Positions 11,325-23,882 of a stretch of DNA of 64,000 nt are shown here, in pieces. The stretch spans positions 19,618,557 through 19,682,556 of the forward strand of contig CM039511.1 of the NCBI GenBank assembly GCA_022432975.1, read 5' to 3'. This DNA comes from Begonia masoniana. Taxonomy: Eukaryota; Streptophyta; Magnoliopsida; Cucurbitales; Begoniaceae. The first letter of the stretch is position 1; every line of letters begins with the position of its first letter. Below the pieces are notes generated by a model, which saw only the letters and a program-made list of their open reading frames with translations, had not been told where the DNA came from and searched no databases. The position numbers were made by a program, and so were the translations under genes.

Positions 11325-13322
11325 TGTAACGCCCTTAAATTTTATAACTCGGTTTGCTACTCATAATGCTTAACAGAAGTAAGACAATCTAGGAAGGGTT
11401 TTAAAACTTCACTCCACGGTCAAAATTCGACTTTTATAAAAGTAAAAAGTAAGACCTTAAAACTTGCAGCGGAAAAATATTTGTATAAAACAGGGTTAAA
11501 ACAAATCACTAAAACAATTCTTATATAACTGTTAGATGATAGAAACCATCAGCCAAAAAGAACCGAGGACATAAAGGTTTCGAATATTTAAATGTCTTAA
11601 AATTTCAAACACAACCTCCGCCGAAAAGTTCCAGCGGTAGAAGCAGAAATAGAAGACTTCTTCCGCCAAACAGTGTCAGCGGTGGAAGCAGAATCAGAAG
11701 ACTTCTTCCGCCAAACAGTGTCAGCGGTGGAAGCGGAATCAGAAGACTTCTTCTGCCAAACAGTGTCAGCGGTGGAAGTAAAAATAGAACACATCTTCCG
11801 ATTGACAACGTCTACCGATAGACAATATCTACCGATAGACAACATCTACCGATAGATAACTTCTACCGATAAACAACTTCTACCGATAGACAACAGAACA
11901 ACGCAACTACCATTTACACTCTAAACAAAGGAACAACTCTAACTGCTAAAAGAACTTGTAAATTTTTGTAAACATTCAAAACAACTTGAATCCACAACTT
12001 ACTAAAAACCCAGAAAAATAACTCCCATCAAAATCGACCACGTTTTATCCTCAGAATCATTTCAAAACACAACGAAACATTTAAAACTATCACTACTATC
12101 AGAAATACAAAAACTACCAATGTCATTAAAATTCTCATCATAGTTAAACTAAACAATTGTTTACTAAACTTTCACGCCTATTGCCACAAGTTAAACCGCC
12201 CCATCAGTTTACCCAATCGACGCATGAATATACTCCTCCAACCAGCCTAGTCCCCATCATGCTCAGAGAACACACCTGCTGACACTTCTTCACCTACATC
12301 ACAAAACTCATCTATTAGCCTAATGCTAAATAAGTATAGCAATAATGTAATGAAATGCTGGAACATAAATCCTATATATGCAGTTTCTACTTTCACAACT
12401 CAGTTGAATTCATAATCATTTTCTGCTGATCTGATCCTTCTGTCCATTGGGAAGTGGATCAATTTTTCCAAAGTCATACATCCTCTAACTCAATTAAGGG
12501 GCGGATTAGTTTTCTTAATAGCTGATCTGATCCTTCTGTCCATTGGGAAGTGGATCAGTTTTCCCAAAGTCATACATCATCTAACTCGATTAAGAGGTGG
12601 ATTAGTTCCCTTAATAGTTGATCTGGTTAATTCTGTTCATGCCTTACCATGTCATTACATGTAAATTTATTTTCGTAAGCTTTCAAAACAACCATGATAC
12701 ATGACGTACTGGAAAACATACAAAACATGCATAAATTCTACTGTTTTGTGATGTAGGCTCGAAGGCGCACACTAACTCTACTTACCTGGTCTCCTGAAAG
12801 TTTGGTTGAAGTCTACCTCGGGAGTTTTCTCAAACCTAAAAACCATAAACTGAGCATTAATTAAATCTTTACTAAACTTCATTCTAACCATCCAGAAATC
12901 TAAGGAAACTAATTTGGGAGCTCTGTTCAAAGTGCATTCCTGATTCATCTCAAAACCGAGACTATCCCCACATACAGCATTCTCAAAACTCACCTCTACA
13001 TTCCCCTCAATCATCGATAATCACAAATGCAGCAAGGAATCAAGGTAAAACTCACCTAGTTGAAGAAGAATTGGTCGGGAGAATCGCCGAGAAGAAGTCT
13101 GCTGAGCAAGCTGAACGCCAAATGAGAAAATGAAACAGTGGCGGCTAAAACTCTTAGCTAACCTCTTTTATACACTTGTCTTCACCAATTACACATTTGC
13201 CCCTAGCTAGCCAAACCTTAACCTATTAAAGCAACCAATCATAATCACTTGTTTTCCATAAAATAAGAATCACAAATAAGAAATGCTATTATTAATTAAG
13301 GTGGACAATACCGGTTGCTACA
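11325..13322 (+). mobile_element. Solo LTR, gypsy family C
   Basis: A 1998-bp LTR begins TGTAACGCCC and ends GGTTGCTACA. It is flanked by the perfect 5-bp duplication CATAT (11320-11324 and 13323-13327) inside relic gypsy integrase. No internal region remains, so recombination between the two LTRs of a full element is the usual explanation. It shares its layout with the solo LTR at 15039-25283, including 'catcacaaaactcatctattagcctaatgct' and the 'gatctgatccttctgtccattgg' repeats at 12435-12620. Confidence 0.92.
11640..11900. repeat. Tandem repeats in the family-C LTR
   Basis: Three 45-bp units with 'cttcttccgccaaacagtgt' and 'cagcggtggaagc' lie at about 11650-11790. They are followed by about five short units of the 'ctaccgatagacaac' type to 11895. 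They create open frames on both strands (for example 11597-11845 on minus), which I take as repeat-driven and not coding. Confidence 0.85.
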
Positions 13323-13345
13323 CATATTAAGGCTGAGCATCAGAG

Positions 13346-14529
13346 ATGAATAAGCATAAAATCTCATTTATTTCATGTAGTTTTTGTTGTATTTTTATCG
13401 TTTGAAAGGTTTGAAACCTTGGCTTTTGATTGAGTTTCATGTTTTGTAAGTTATGATGAATGTTTAGATCAATTGTGAACAAATTTAGAGGTCTAAAAGC
13501 CAAAAACAAGTTTAAAAAAATTTGAAAAAAAAGTGCAAAATTGAGCAAAAGAGTTCCCATAATCAGACATGACAACGCCTTACGGTCACATTACTAGAGT
13601 GCTATCAAAAAGGAAATTCGAAAATAAATTTATTGTTCTGCTATGAGAGATATTTTTTGTGGTTAGATCTACTATTTTTAAGGGAGAATAAGTATAGATA
13701 AGGAGAGAGAAAGACTCGGGAAAATATTATTGAAAATGAGGAGATCTCCTTTTGATATGGAAATCTGAGAACATAAATATTTAGAATGAGAGATTTTAAT
13801 TTTGAAAATGTTGAGAGAAGAATTCTTCCTCCTCTTCTTCTTAGGGTTTTCTCTACTTTTCTATGGATTGCTAAATTCTTAATTTCTAGTCAAGAGATCT
13901 ATTGAAGTTTTGATTCATGAAATAAATATGAGATCTACACTTTCTATTATTCTTTCTCTCGTTGAATATTCATACATCTTTTTTGCTTCATATCATTGTT
14001 ATTTCATGAATTGTTTGAAATAGTCATTTTTCAATTTATCAATTTAGTATACAATAAATTAGGACTTTTAAATTCGTAATTGTTTAAAGGTTCTAATGGA
14101 TGTAGTAAATAACATAGATTATAAAGGTATATGACCTAGTCTAAATTTTTAGCCCTTGTTGAGATGGTTTACTAGATTTAGGTCTCTCTAATTCTTAATG
14201 TTATTGATAAATCAAATTCCAAGAGCGTCTTTTTAGAGTTGTTAGTTTATAAAATAGTTAATCATATAACGTCTCTTAGTTATCGAGAAAATAAGAAGAT
14301 ATTAAGTTATTAAAGTATATCACTAACTGTAATCAATTCATTCAAGAAGATTAGAAATCTATTCATGTTTCAATGATCAGTTCACCGAATCAAAACTGAA
14401 ATCACCCATTGACTAGATAATCATTCTCCATTGAAATCTTATTTATTTATTTATTTTTTGTTTATTTTCAATTCTCAAAGCTCAAGACCTCATTTTCTTT
14501 GCGAAAGACCGTGCAAAAGTTTGATGTTG
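13346..14529. other. Unclassified 1.2-kb insert in relic gypsy integrase
   Basis: Relic integrase stops after AEHQR at 13345 and resumes with WVIVDRLTKFAHF at about 14532. Roughly 30 integrase residues are missing, and this AT-rich sequence takes their place. It has no long open frame and no clear terminal repeat or target duplication. The tail 'ctcaaagctcaagacctcattttctttgcgaaagacc' near 14475-14512 and the text around 14150-14290 resemble the end of a large LTR in style, but I cannot assign it. Confidence 0.45.
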
Positions 14530-14769
14530 ATGGGTAATTGTTGATAGATTGACGAAGTTTGCACATTTTATTCTGGTCAGTATGTATTTCTCTTTGACGA
14601 AGTTAAGTAAGTTATATATCGAGAATATAGTTCGTCTTCACAGTGTTCCATCGAGTATAGTGTTAGATAGAGATCTGATGTTAACTTCTAAATTTTGGAC
14701 AGCCCATCGAAAAGCTTTGAGTACTGAGCTTAAGTACAACACATCACCCTCATATAGATGGTCAGCCTG
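14530..14769 (+). pseudogene. Relic gypsy integrase core
   Basis: Plus-strand translation gives WVIVDRLTKFAHFI, then YIENIVRLHSVPSSIVLDRD, then a decayed stretch with KALSTELKYNTS and the start of the TDGQ motif as YRWSA. This is the integrase core of the element seen at 1799-3010 and 10815-11324. It is cut at 14769 by the copia element, and the motif continues at 27471 with EHTIQIIEDMLRSC. Confidence 0.82.
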
Positions 14770-16344
14770 TGTAAAAATAGAATACGGGAAGAGAGAAAAT
14801 AGTTTAAACTTAAAATATCATTAGAGAGACGCCATATATATTGGCTGAATTACAAGGAAACAATATACATAAAATAAAGTAGATATACAAAGATAGCCTA
14901 ACGATAATTACAAAATATCCTAATTGATTTGAAATTATTGAAAAATCCTATATTTGAAAATCCTGATTGATTGGGTTGTAATTTTAATTGATTGGGAAAA
15001 TCCTAATTGATTTGGTTGTTTGTAATCTTCTTGGATATTGTAACGCCCTGAGTTATCTGAACCCGGTTCGCTACACATAATACAGAACCGAACTATGGCT
15101 TTTTGAGAAAATTTTAAAATTTCATTCAATGATCAAGATTTGACACTTAAAACGTTGAAACTTGCAGCGGAAAAATCATCGTATAAAAATAATATTTATT
15201 AAATAGTTAAAATATTCAAGACAGTTGGTTGAAAGAGAAAAGAAAAAAGAACACATCGACCGATCACTAAACGACAAAAGTCTTTTACTTACAAACAGAA
15301 CAGAACACCTCGACCGGTCACTAAACGACAAAACACCTTTACCGCGAAGACCACGTGATATCCATGCGATTGTAGTAATTCGGCAGACGACGTCTACCGC
15401 TCACAAACGACAAACACTCTCAGCCTACATCTTCCGATTACAAAACGACAAGGCTACTAAAGACTTATGCCTCAGACATCTACCGATGGCTTCTACTGGA
15501 GACATCTTCCGATGGCTTCTACTGAAGACATCTTCCGATTGCAAAACGACAAAATTCTTCTACATCTTCCGATAGATATAATATTCGACATCACCTGGTC
15601 ACAAAACGACAAATCCTAATACTCACTTCCACCGATGGACTACATCAACCGATAGACAAAACTCTCGACTTCTACCGATAGACTAAATCCACCGATAGAC
15701 AAAACTCTCAACTTCTACCGATAGATCAAAAATACTCAACATCTGCTGATAGACATCATCTACCGATAAATCAAAACACTCAACAAAAACAGCATAGCAA
15801 CAATTTCACACTAAACAAAGAAAACTCCGACTACCAAAAGAACTTGAGCATTTTACTAAAACCGTTCAAAACTACTTAAATCCTTGTACTACTCCAAAAT
15901 TTGGTAAAAACCACTATTAGAACTAACAAAGTATCATTATCATAAAAAGTCTCAAATTGTATTCAAAACATCAAAACCACTACTGCCACTAAAACTCTCA
16001 ACATATTTAAATTGAATCATGGTTCACTAAACCTTCTCATCTACTTACACCAGTTAAATCGCCCCATCAGTTCACCAAGTCGAGGCATGAATGTGCTCCC
16101 CCAACCAGCCTATTCCTCAACATGCTCAGAAAACACACCTGCAGTCACTTCTTCACCTACATCACAAAACTCATCTATTAGCCTAATGCTAAGTAAGTAA
16201 AGCAGTAATTAAATGACATGCTGAAGCATAAATTCCTAAACATGCAGTTTCTACTTTCTCATCTCAGTTGCATATGCATTCGTTTCTGATCTGATCCCCT
16301 TGTGAAATTAGGAGTTAGATCACTTCTTCCAAAGTCATACATCC

Positions 16345-16908
16345 TGTCACACGGTTAAATTCTTGCCCAAATTTTCACCGAGTGATGGCGCCAAGTCCTC
16401 GACTAGGCCAGCCCCTTTTCTCAATAATGCGGAATATAAAAGAGACAAAGTGTTTACGGGAGAATCCTCCCAACCCTCCTTGATTTCCGAAAACAAGAAC
16501 TGGGAAACAATTTCTCTCCAAGGCACACCACAATGCTCAAGACACTCAAACTCGAAGTTGATTTCTTGGCTTGGTTGCTCATGGCCTATTTATACACAAA
16601 TGGCCAAGGCCATGTACATGAATCCTCATAAGTGCAAGCACTAACATAAATGAGAGCACTAACATGAATGAGAGCACTAACATAAATGAAGCACTAACAT
16701 GAATGACCTTCTGCCTTCCCGCATGGGCCTGCCCCATTGGCCCAGCGCCCAGCTTTGAACTGCCCCACTCCAAGTGATCCAGCCCGCGTGCTTCAAGTGT
16801 CCACCAACACTTAGAATATTTTAGCACGCCCTGAGGAGTTTGCCAAGCTCCTTCTTCATCGGGCCCTTGGCCCGTGTCTTTATGCATCATGAGAAATGGG
16901 GCGTAACA
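16345..16908 (-). repeat. 3' LTR of the inner gypsy element
   Basis: It has TGTCACACGG...GGGCGTAACA ends and is a near-identical partner of 23883-24445. Inside are short repeats of 'gagcactaacatraatga' at about 16650-16700. Short open frames here mirror those of the other LTR and are not considered genes. Confidence 0.93.
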
Positions 16909-17437
16909 ATCCACCCCCACTAGATGAAGTCGACGGCCTCGTCGACACCCAAGCTAGGTAGTCTTCGACTTGCCGCTCAAATTGCCATAGACCAACATCT
17001 TTCTCCCATGTGGCCTCTTCTTCATTCTCCCATTGCACAAGGAACTCCCGTCGTGTGTCCCTTTTGGTCCCCCTTAGGGTTCGATGGTCAAGGATCTTGG
17101 CCATCTTTTTAGTGAATTCCATGCGCACCCCGGGTGGTGCTCTAAGCACTTGCCTTCGATCTCCTTCGTAAAAAGGTTTGAGAAAGCTCACATGGAATGT
17201 AGGATGTAGTTTGAGCCTTTCGGGTAACTCCAATCGGTAAGCCACCGCTCCAATCCTTTTGAGTACCACAAATGGCCCATCGTACCTCGGAATAAGCCCT
17301 TTGTGGAACCGCCGATCCTTGACTTTCTTCCAAAGTTGTGGAGTAAGTTTCAAAAGAACCTTGTCCCCTACTTGGAACTCCAACATCCTTCTCTTCCCAT
17401 CCACATACTTCTTCATCCGCCGTTGGGCTTTTGCAAG
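16890..17437 (-). pseudogene. Integrase C-terminus and chromodomain, separated fragment
   Basis: Minus-strand translation from 17416 reads KKYVDGKRRMLEFQVGDKVL, then LKLTPQLWKK, a GPF-type segment (YDGPFVVLKRIGAVAYRLELP), HPTFHVSFLKPF, and then a chromodomain-like end with the aromatic residues in REFLVQWENEEEATWE. A chromodomain after integrase is the hallmark of chromoviruses, where it steers integration to marked chromatin. The fragment belongs to the same gene as 19936-23817 and is cut off by the solo LTR at 17438-19935. Confidence 0.9.
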
Positions 17438-18705
17438 TGTAATACCCAGCTTGTACGGATTTTCGATATAATATATTATATTGTTATTTTATTATATAAT
17501 AGCATTTTTGGTAAATATGTCAAATCAGGTCCGTTTCACGAAAAGAAAGCGTCATTACGATCCTAATGATTAATAGGAATTTTAAGAAAATTATGGGAAT
17601 TTTCGAAGATTAAACGATATATTCCGAGTAATTACCTTTATCGTAATGTAGAGGACGTTTTAGTAAAAATAGTAAACGAGGTCCGTATTGCGAACGGACA
17701 GTTTTAATGAATCCCAAATAACAAGTTAGACTTATTAGTGAAATATGGAGACTTGATGGAACCGAATAGCTAGACGATTAACGAACCGACGAACGAAATC
17801 TATATAAAAACTCAAGAAGGGCAAAATGGTAATTTTGACAAAAAAAAATTTAATAAAAACAGAAACACTTCTCCTCCTTCGACAGAATGCATTTCTTCCT
17901 CTCTGTTTCTCATTTTCTCTCGCGAAACCCTCCCTGCCCGCGGCGATTTCTTCGACGATCCGACCCCCGTTCGTTTCGTTTTCTTCGTGATTTCTCCTCT
18001 AATCGACGCTCTAGGTATGGATCTATAGTTTTAGAACGTTTATTTTGAGTTTTTTGGAGTTATACGTTTAGGGTTTTCGTTAGATTTTCGATTAAAAACG
18101 CGAATTAGGGTTCGTAATTAATAGGTTAGCCGTGATTAAGTATATATTGCACGTATTCGACGTTATTGGACGAAGTTAGATCAATTCGTGAAAATGTTAA
18201 AATTAGGGATTTTCGAGATTTTAGGAATAACTCGTAAATTAGAATTTGCGGTGCTAAGCACGAATTGCTCGAGTTATAGCTCAATGAATTGGATTAGAGC
18301 TGTAGGAAGTTTCCTTAGTTAAGGTTTTGTAAATTTGGACGATCGATAGTTTAAACTCGTTTTAACGTCAATCCTTGTAAATTGCTTAGGTGAAACAGCG
18401 CTCGTGGACGGAGCTTGAGCTGCTTTGGACACGAGGTAAGTTCTTGTGATTCTTCTCTGGCCTATTGGCCTACACCGTACGTCTAATGTCGTCTCGAGGA
18501 GTTTGGTGATGCCCTAGTTTATATTGCTTTGGTTGGGTAGCTAGGTTTATTTGTTTTATAGATTAGGTTTTACAGTCTTTGATGGTATATGTTATTGCTT
18601 GTTTATTGTATGATATTGAACTGTTCACGCATCACTTGTTTTAAAGAAAAGCATGAAAATGAACTTCCGCACAGAGTTTTAAAGATAACGTAAAGCATAG
18701 CACTG

Positions 18706-18785
18706 GCCGAAAGGCGTATTGAGCATAGTATTGGCCGAAAGGCGTATTGGCCGAAAAGCGTATTGGCCGAAAGGCGTATTGGTCA
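18706..18785. repeat. Short tandem repeat in the family-E LTR
   Basis: Four to five imperfect units built on 'ggccgaaaggcgtatt' lie in tandem. Confidence 0.8.
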
Positions 18786-19589
18786 CGCGAGGTGGGGCTC
18801 AGGAACGGCTGTACGTGTTGTAAGCGTGCACCCCCCGCCTCTAGCTGGAAAGAGTAGTCCGCCCGCTGGATGAGCTCTCTCTGGTTAGAGGGATAGGATC
18901 TCGGTGACACCTATTGAGCATTGCATAGTAAGATAAAATAAAGCATGGTTTATCGAACTCATACGCATAGCATGCATTGCATTTACGTAGAGCTTACTGG
19001 GATTTCATCTCATAGTGTATTGTATGGTGTAGGTGATCTAGATATCGAGGAACCAGGTGAGGATGAGATTCCTCCTCCTGAGGCATGAGTCCAGTTGACG
19101 GAGGATGGCTGCGGTGGTGTGCTGGCGCAGTCGAGGCTCATCTGACCCGTGGGGACGTATGTATAGGTTTTGAGGGTCTTTTTGGGATATTTTGGGTTTG
19201 TGAATTGTAAAGATATTTTAGGATGTTAAGTAATAACATTTATCTTGAAATTCTGGAACTGTTTGGGTGTATAGCGTTTTAAATGAGTTAGTAAACCTTA
19301 TTTGAATTGTTTTAGGTTTGATAAGGGTATGCTCGATATTTAGGTATATCCACGCAGTTGGATTTCGCAAAGTCCGCTGTTAATTTAGTCGAGTTTAAGT
19401 TATAATTCTATTGATATTGAAGAGAAATTTGGTGTGAAAGATAGAGTTGATTTATTCTCTAGAATCGGATTCCAGAGAGCTTGAAATCATGTATTTGCTC
19501 TCTGGAATCCAATATTTCAGGGAGCACTTGTGAGAAAAGTGAGAAAGGAGAAAGAAATAGAAGGAGAAGAAGTGAAGCGATCGAAGAAG

Positions 19590-19715
19590 CAGGGGATCGC
19601 ATAGGCGATCGCTGCATAAAGGGTGCAGCGATCGATCTCTGCAATTGCAGAGATCGATCGCTGGCTATGTGCAGCGATCGATCTCTGCAGTTGCAGAGTT
19701 CAATCGCTGCCTCTA
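19590..19715. repeat. Palindromic GCGATCGATCTCTGCA cluster
   Basis: The stretch 'agcgatcgatctctgcaatt' meets its own reverse complement at 19628-19662, and a second, less perfect copy lies at about 19674-19708. Together they could fold into two hairpins. Nearby at 19464-19509, 'ggattccagagagc' and 'gctctctggaatcc' form another inverted repeat. Confidence 0.8.
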
Positions 19716-19935
19716 TTTGTCTCAGGTGACTGTTTTGCCCTCCCCTTTCTTTATTTGTTTTAATCAATTGTTTTTTTTTTTTAAATGTTTTAATGGTTTT
19801 AAATCTAGATTTTGATTTCCGATTTCGATTCTGGTTTTGATTTCGGTTTAGGTTCCGCCCAGTGTTTAATTAAAGATATTAGGTTAAAAAAAATTATGGT
19901 ACGGAAATTACGGGTACAGTATTAGGGTCGTGACA

Positions 19936-21240
19936 GCAAGACTATCCCGAACTTGTTCATTCAACTCAACCTGATCCTTGCCATATTGATAAGCGGATGG
20001 ACAAACCCCTTGCCCATCGCCTCGTTGTGTCATCTCCAATGGCGTTGATGGTTGATAGCCGAGAACGAGTTCCGCCGGACTCATCTCGGTTGATGAAGAC
20101 TTGTGTAGATTATAGGAGAATTGGGCCGAGTCTAGCAACTCTAACCAATTCCTTTGTGTGGCCGTCACGAAGTGCCTCAAGTACTCCTCAAGAATAGCAT
20201 TGGTGCGCTCCGTTTGACCATCGGTTTGAGGGTGATTTGCCGTTGAGAATTTGAGCTCCGTCCCCAACAATTTGAACAAGGTTGTCCAAAATTTTCCCGT
20301 GAATCTAGGATCCCGATTGCTAATGATCTCACGGGGGAGTCCAAAAATCTTCACCACTCCCTGTAGAAAATACCCCGCTGCATCATAAGCTGAGCATTCC
20401 TTTGGTACTCCCATAAATATAGCATATTTGGAGAACCGATCCACCACGACAAAAATAGCACCCATTCGCCCAATGAGTGGTAATCTCATGATAAAGTCCA
20501 TAGACACCGATTCCCATGGTCTCTCTGGAATAGGTAGAGGTTGAAGTAATCCCGCTTCCTTCTTCCTCTCGGTCTTGTCTACTTGGCAAACTAGACAAGT
20601 CTTGACGTATAACTCTACGTCCTCCCTCATTTTAGGCCAAGTATAGCTTCGGCCCATTAGTGCCATCATGCGCTCCACGCCCGGATGGCCCGCCCATTTG
20701 GTGTCGTGAGTCTCCCTCATGATTCGTTGGCGCAAACCGCCTAAACTAGGTACCATAATTCGATTGCCTCGGCCTCTCAAAAGACCATACTCAAGCCAAT
20801 ACTTTCGGACTAAGCCCACCTCCACATGTTTTGAAGTCCGAATGTAGTCCATATCTTCCTTTGCGGCCACCTTGATTTCCTCCAAAAAAGTTGATTGTAC
20901 TTCGGTTAGAGAAGCTACGATCTCCTCACGATTCTTTCGGCTCAAGGCGTCGGCCACCCTATTCTCGGTACCCGGTTTGTGTAGCCATGTAAAGTCGAAC
21001 TCGGCTAGGAATTCTTGCCACCTTGCTTGCTTAGCCGACAATTTCTTTTGTGTACGAAAATAGGTGTTAGCAACGTTGTCCGTTACTACCACGAATGGAG
21101 TTCCCAAAAGATAGTGCCTCCAAGACATAAGACAATGAATTACTGCCACCATTTCCTTCTCATGGGCCGAATATCTCTCTTCCGCCCCCTTGAGTTTTCG
21201 ACTCTCATAAGCCACGGGATGTCCATCTTGAGTGAGCACC
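19936..21240 (-). pseudogene. Inner gypsy element pol: RNase H and integrase
   Basis: The reading continues the frame of 21240-23817 after a one-base slip in a run of eight C (plus strand, 21239-21246). Segments are RNase H ([39 protein letters not shown]; the DALSRKN end), integrase zinc region (HDTKWAGHPGVERMMALM to CLVCQVDKTER), and core motifs SMDFIMRLP, SNRDPRFTGKFW and HPQTDGQTERTNAILEEYL. It ends in EQVRDSLA at the GCAAG target site of the family-E solo LTR. The integrase is otherwise well kept. The frameshift may be real or a homopolymer error. Confidence 0.9.
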
Positions 21241-23817
21241 CCCCCCAATAGCTCGATCTGATGCATCCGTGTGCACCTCAAATGGCACCGCAAAGTTAGG
21301 CAATCTCAACACCGGTTCGGAAGCCACGACTTCCTTCAATTGATCAAACGCACCTTGACATGAGTCCGTCCATATCCAAGAGTGCTCATTCCTTAGTAAA
21401 TCCGTCAATGGACTTACTATCCTCGAATAGTCCATAATGAACCTCCGATAGTAATTAGCTAGGCCAAGGAATGACCTAAGTTCGGCTACTTTTGTGGGCG
21501 CCATCCATCCGTTGATAGCTTCCACCTTCTTTCCATCCATGCGAATCAAGCCCCGCTTGATGAAATGGCCTAGGAAGTTTATCTCCTCCGCGCCAAACTC
21601 GCATTTCTCCCTTTTAACATAGAGAGAGTGCCTCCGCAACCTTTCGAATACCTCCTTCAAGTGAATGACATGCTCCTCGAGCGATTCACTATAGACAACT
21701 ATGTCATCCAAGTAGATGACAACATAGCGATCTAGTAAATCATATAGCACTTCGGTCATAAGATTGCAAAATGTGGTCAGTGCATTGGTTAGACCAAACG
21801 GCATGACCAAGAACTCATACGAACCATAGCGTGAAACCATAGCCGTCTTTGCCTCATCTTCATTTGCAATACGTACTTGCCAATGCCCCGACCGAAGATC
21901 TAGTTTGGTGAAGTATGACGCCTTCGCCAATCGGTCAAATAAATCACTTGCATTTGGAATAGGGTATTTGTTTTTTATGGTTACCTTGTTTAGCGCCCGG
22001 TAGTCGACACACATATGCAATGTTCCATCCTTCTTGCGTTGAAATAATACCGGCGCCCCATAAGGTGCCTTGGATGGTTGGATGTAGCCCGCCTCCAACA
22101 ACTCGTCCAATTGCTTTCTAAGCTCCGCTAGTTCCGGTGGTGCCATACGGTATGGTGCTTGTGCGAGTGGAACCGCTCCCGGTTCAAGTTCAATTTTATG
22201 ATCCACCCCTCGCCTTGGTGGTAGCGTCTTTGGTAATTCTGGTTGCATCACGTCTTGGTACTCCTCGAGCACCTTAAGAACATCCCTCGGCACCTCCCCC
22301 ATACCATCGCTTTTGACTTCTCTCAACATTGCCAAGAAAGTGGTCTCACCTCTCCTAAGGCCTGCTTTCAATTGAAGAGAAGATAGCATGTTGCACTTAC
22401 CACGTGTTTCGCTCTTGACAACACATGGTGCGGATTCGTCTTGGATCATCATAACACCAAGATGCGGCAAGATCATCGCCTTCGCTTGCCGGAAGAACTC
22501 GAGTCCTAGAATGAGCTCGAAATCATCAAGTGGGACCACCATGAGTGGGCATTCACCTTGCCACTCCCCCACATGTATCAAAGGTTGTGTCGTTCCCTTA
22601 ACTGGCTGTGCACTCGAATTGACAGCCTTAATCATACTTTCACTCTTGGTCATCACCAAACCAAGTTCTCTCGCCTTCATGCTTGAGATAAAATTGTTGG
22701 TAGCTCCCGTATCCAACATGGCACGCACCCTTCTCCCAAGGATGGTGACTTCGACATACATAAGGCCCTTTTGTGGAGACCCCGTCTTCACATTTGTAAG
22801 GGCATTCACAAGTTGTATAGGATTCACACGGGGTTTCTCCTCCTCGTCAGACCCCTCCTCCTTGATGCGCATTGTGGATAGTGACCCTTTGTTAGGACAC
22901 TTTCGGGCAAAGTGGGAACCGCCACAAATAAAACAACCTGACCCCTTCTTCTTTTGGGAGTGATCAAATCCCTTGGATTTAGAGGTACCTTGTGGTGCCT
23001 TTCCTGTGTCTTTCCTGCCGCCATTTGCCTTGCCTCCACGTTTATCCTCCTTGCTTTTCTTCTTTTCAACCGAGGGTGTAGATTTGTAGTCCACAAGCGC
23101 CTCGGCAATAGAAATAGCCGTTTGCACATCTTTTACTCCATGGCGTCTTAATTTCGCTTGGGTCCATGGTTGAAGGCCCGCCATAAAGTTGAACAACTTG
23201 TCATCTTCATGCATGGAAACAATGTCGAGTAGTAGTGAACTATAGTCACGAACATAGTCACGTACCGTGCTGGTTTGTCTAAGTCTCCTCAATGATTCCT
23301 TTGCGATCCATTTCGAATTTTGAGGAAGAAACCGATCTCTAAGCTCACTTTCTAGCGCTCCAAAAGTGTCAATAATCGGCTCTCTACTTTGGTTTTGCCT
23401 CCACCAAAGTTTTGCATCTCCTCCCAAGTACATGCTTGCAATCATTACTTGGCTCCCTTCGTCGATGCTAGCGGCCATGAAATATTGCTTCATGTCCCAT
23501 AAGAAATTCTCCAATTCCTTAGCGTTTCGGTTTCCACTATAAGTCTTAGGTTCGGGAACCTTATAGTGAGTAGCCAACGTACCTCGAACTTGGCTAGTGC
23601 TTCCAACCGACTTGGCAAGCTTGCTATCCACCTTGAGCATTGCCTCCAAAGCTTGTTGTTGAACAGCCACGACATCCATTCCAATCGAGGCTTGGAACTC
23701 CGCGAGCTCCTTCTTTACTAAACGAAGACCAAAGATCAATGGTGTGTCCTCCGACGTAGCCATTGATACTCCAACCAAGCTCTCCAACCTCGTGAGTCTA
23801 GATAAGATCGCCTCCAT
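21240..23817 (-). pseudogene. Inner gypsy element gag, protease and reverse transcriptase
   Basis: I take the ATG at 23815-23817 ([16 protein letters not shown]) as start; the frame is open up to the primer-binding site, but upstream there is only non-ATG sequence. Order: coiled-coil-like N-terminus, retrotransposon gag domain ([27 protein letters not shown]), a lysine-rich linker, a CCHC knuckle [13 protein letters not shown], an aspartic protease with [12 protein letters not shown], reverse transcriptase with [17 protein letters not shown] and the catalytic YLDDIVVYS, and the start of RNase H at [12 protein letters not shown]. It is nearly intact over about 860 codons, ending at the C-run frameshift. 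These products package and copy the element's RNA in virus-like particles. Confidence 0.93.
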
Positions 23818-23882
23818 GGATCTTGCTTCAAGGGTCTTGATGTGCTCGAAAATCTGCCACGAACCGAGCTCTGATACCAAGT

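Larger units (their letters stand above)
10526..12355. repeat. Right arm of a large inverted repeat
   Basis: It contains the end of a family-A LTR (to 10814), the TAAAG target site, 505 bp of relic gypsy pol and the first kilobase of the family-C solo LTR. The left arm repeats all of this inverted, including the two insertion junctions at 10814/10815 and 11324/11325. The 229 bp between the arms (10297-10525) are single-copy forward family-A LTR. Confidence 0.9.
17438..19935 (+). mobile_element. Solo LTR, gypsy family E, inside the integrase gene
   Basis: It begins TGTAATACCC and ends GGGTCGTGACA, 2498 bp, with a perfect GCAAG duplication at 17433-17437 and 19936-19940. It is the innermost and so the youngest layer of the stack. 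It contains a tandem 'gccgaaaggcgtattg' repeat at 18706-18785 and a strongly palindromic patch at 19570-19720. No retroelement coding region is inside, so it is a solo LTR. A pyrimidine-rich stretch followed by CG-rich text near 17870-17960 could be its own promoter-proximal part, but this is a guess. Confidence 0.92.

Noticed and set aside
11597..11855. Open frames on both strands with repeated serine- and alanine-rich units
   Set aside because: They are produced by the tandem repeats of the family-C LTR, and the same stretch is open on both strands.
16579..16920. A repeated LSFMLVLSFMLVL frame in the LTRs (also 24128-24448)
   Set aside because: It comes from the short 'gagcactaacatgaatga' repeats of the LTR and is present in both LTR copies; it looks like a membrane protein only by chance.
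22388..22963. A 191-codon plus-strand frame
   Set aside because: It is the antisense shadow of the chromovirus gag and protease, which has clear domain motifs on minus.
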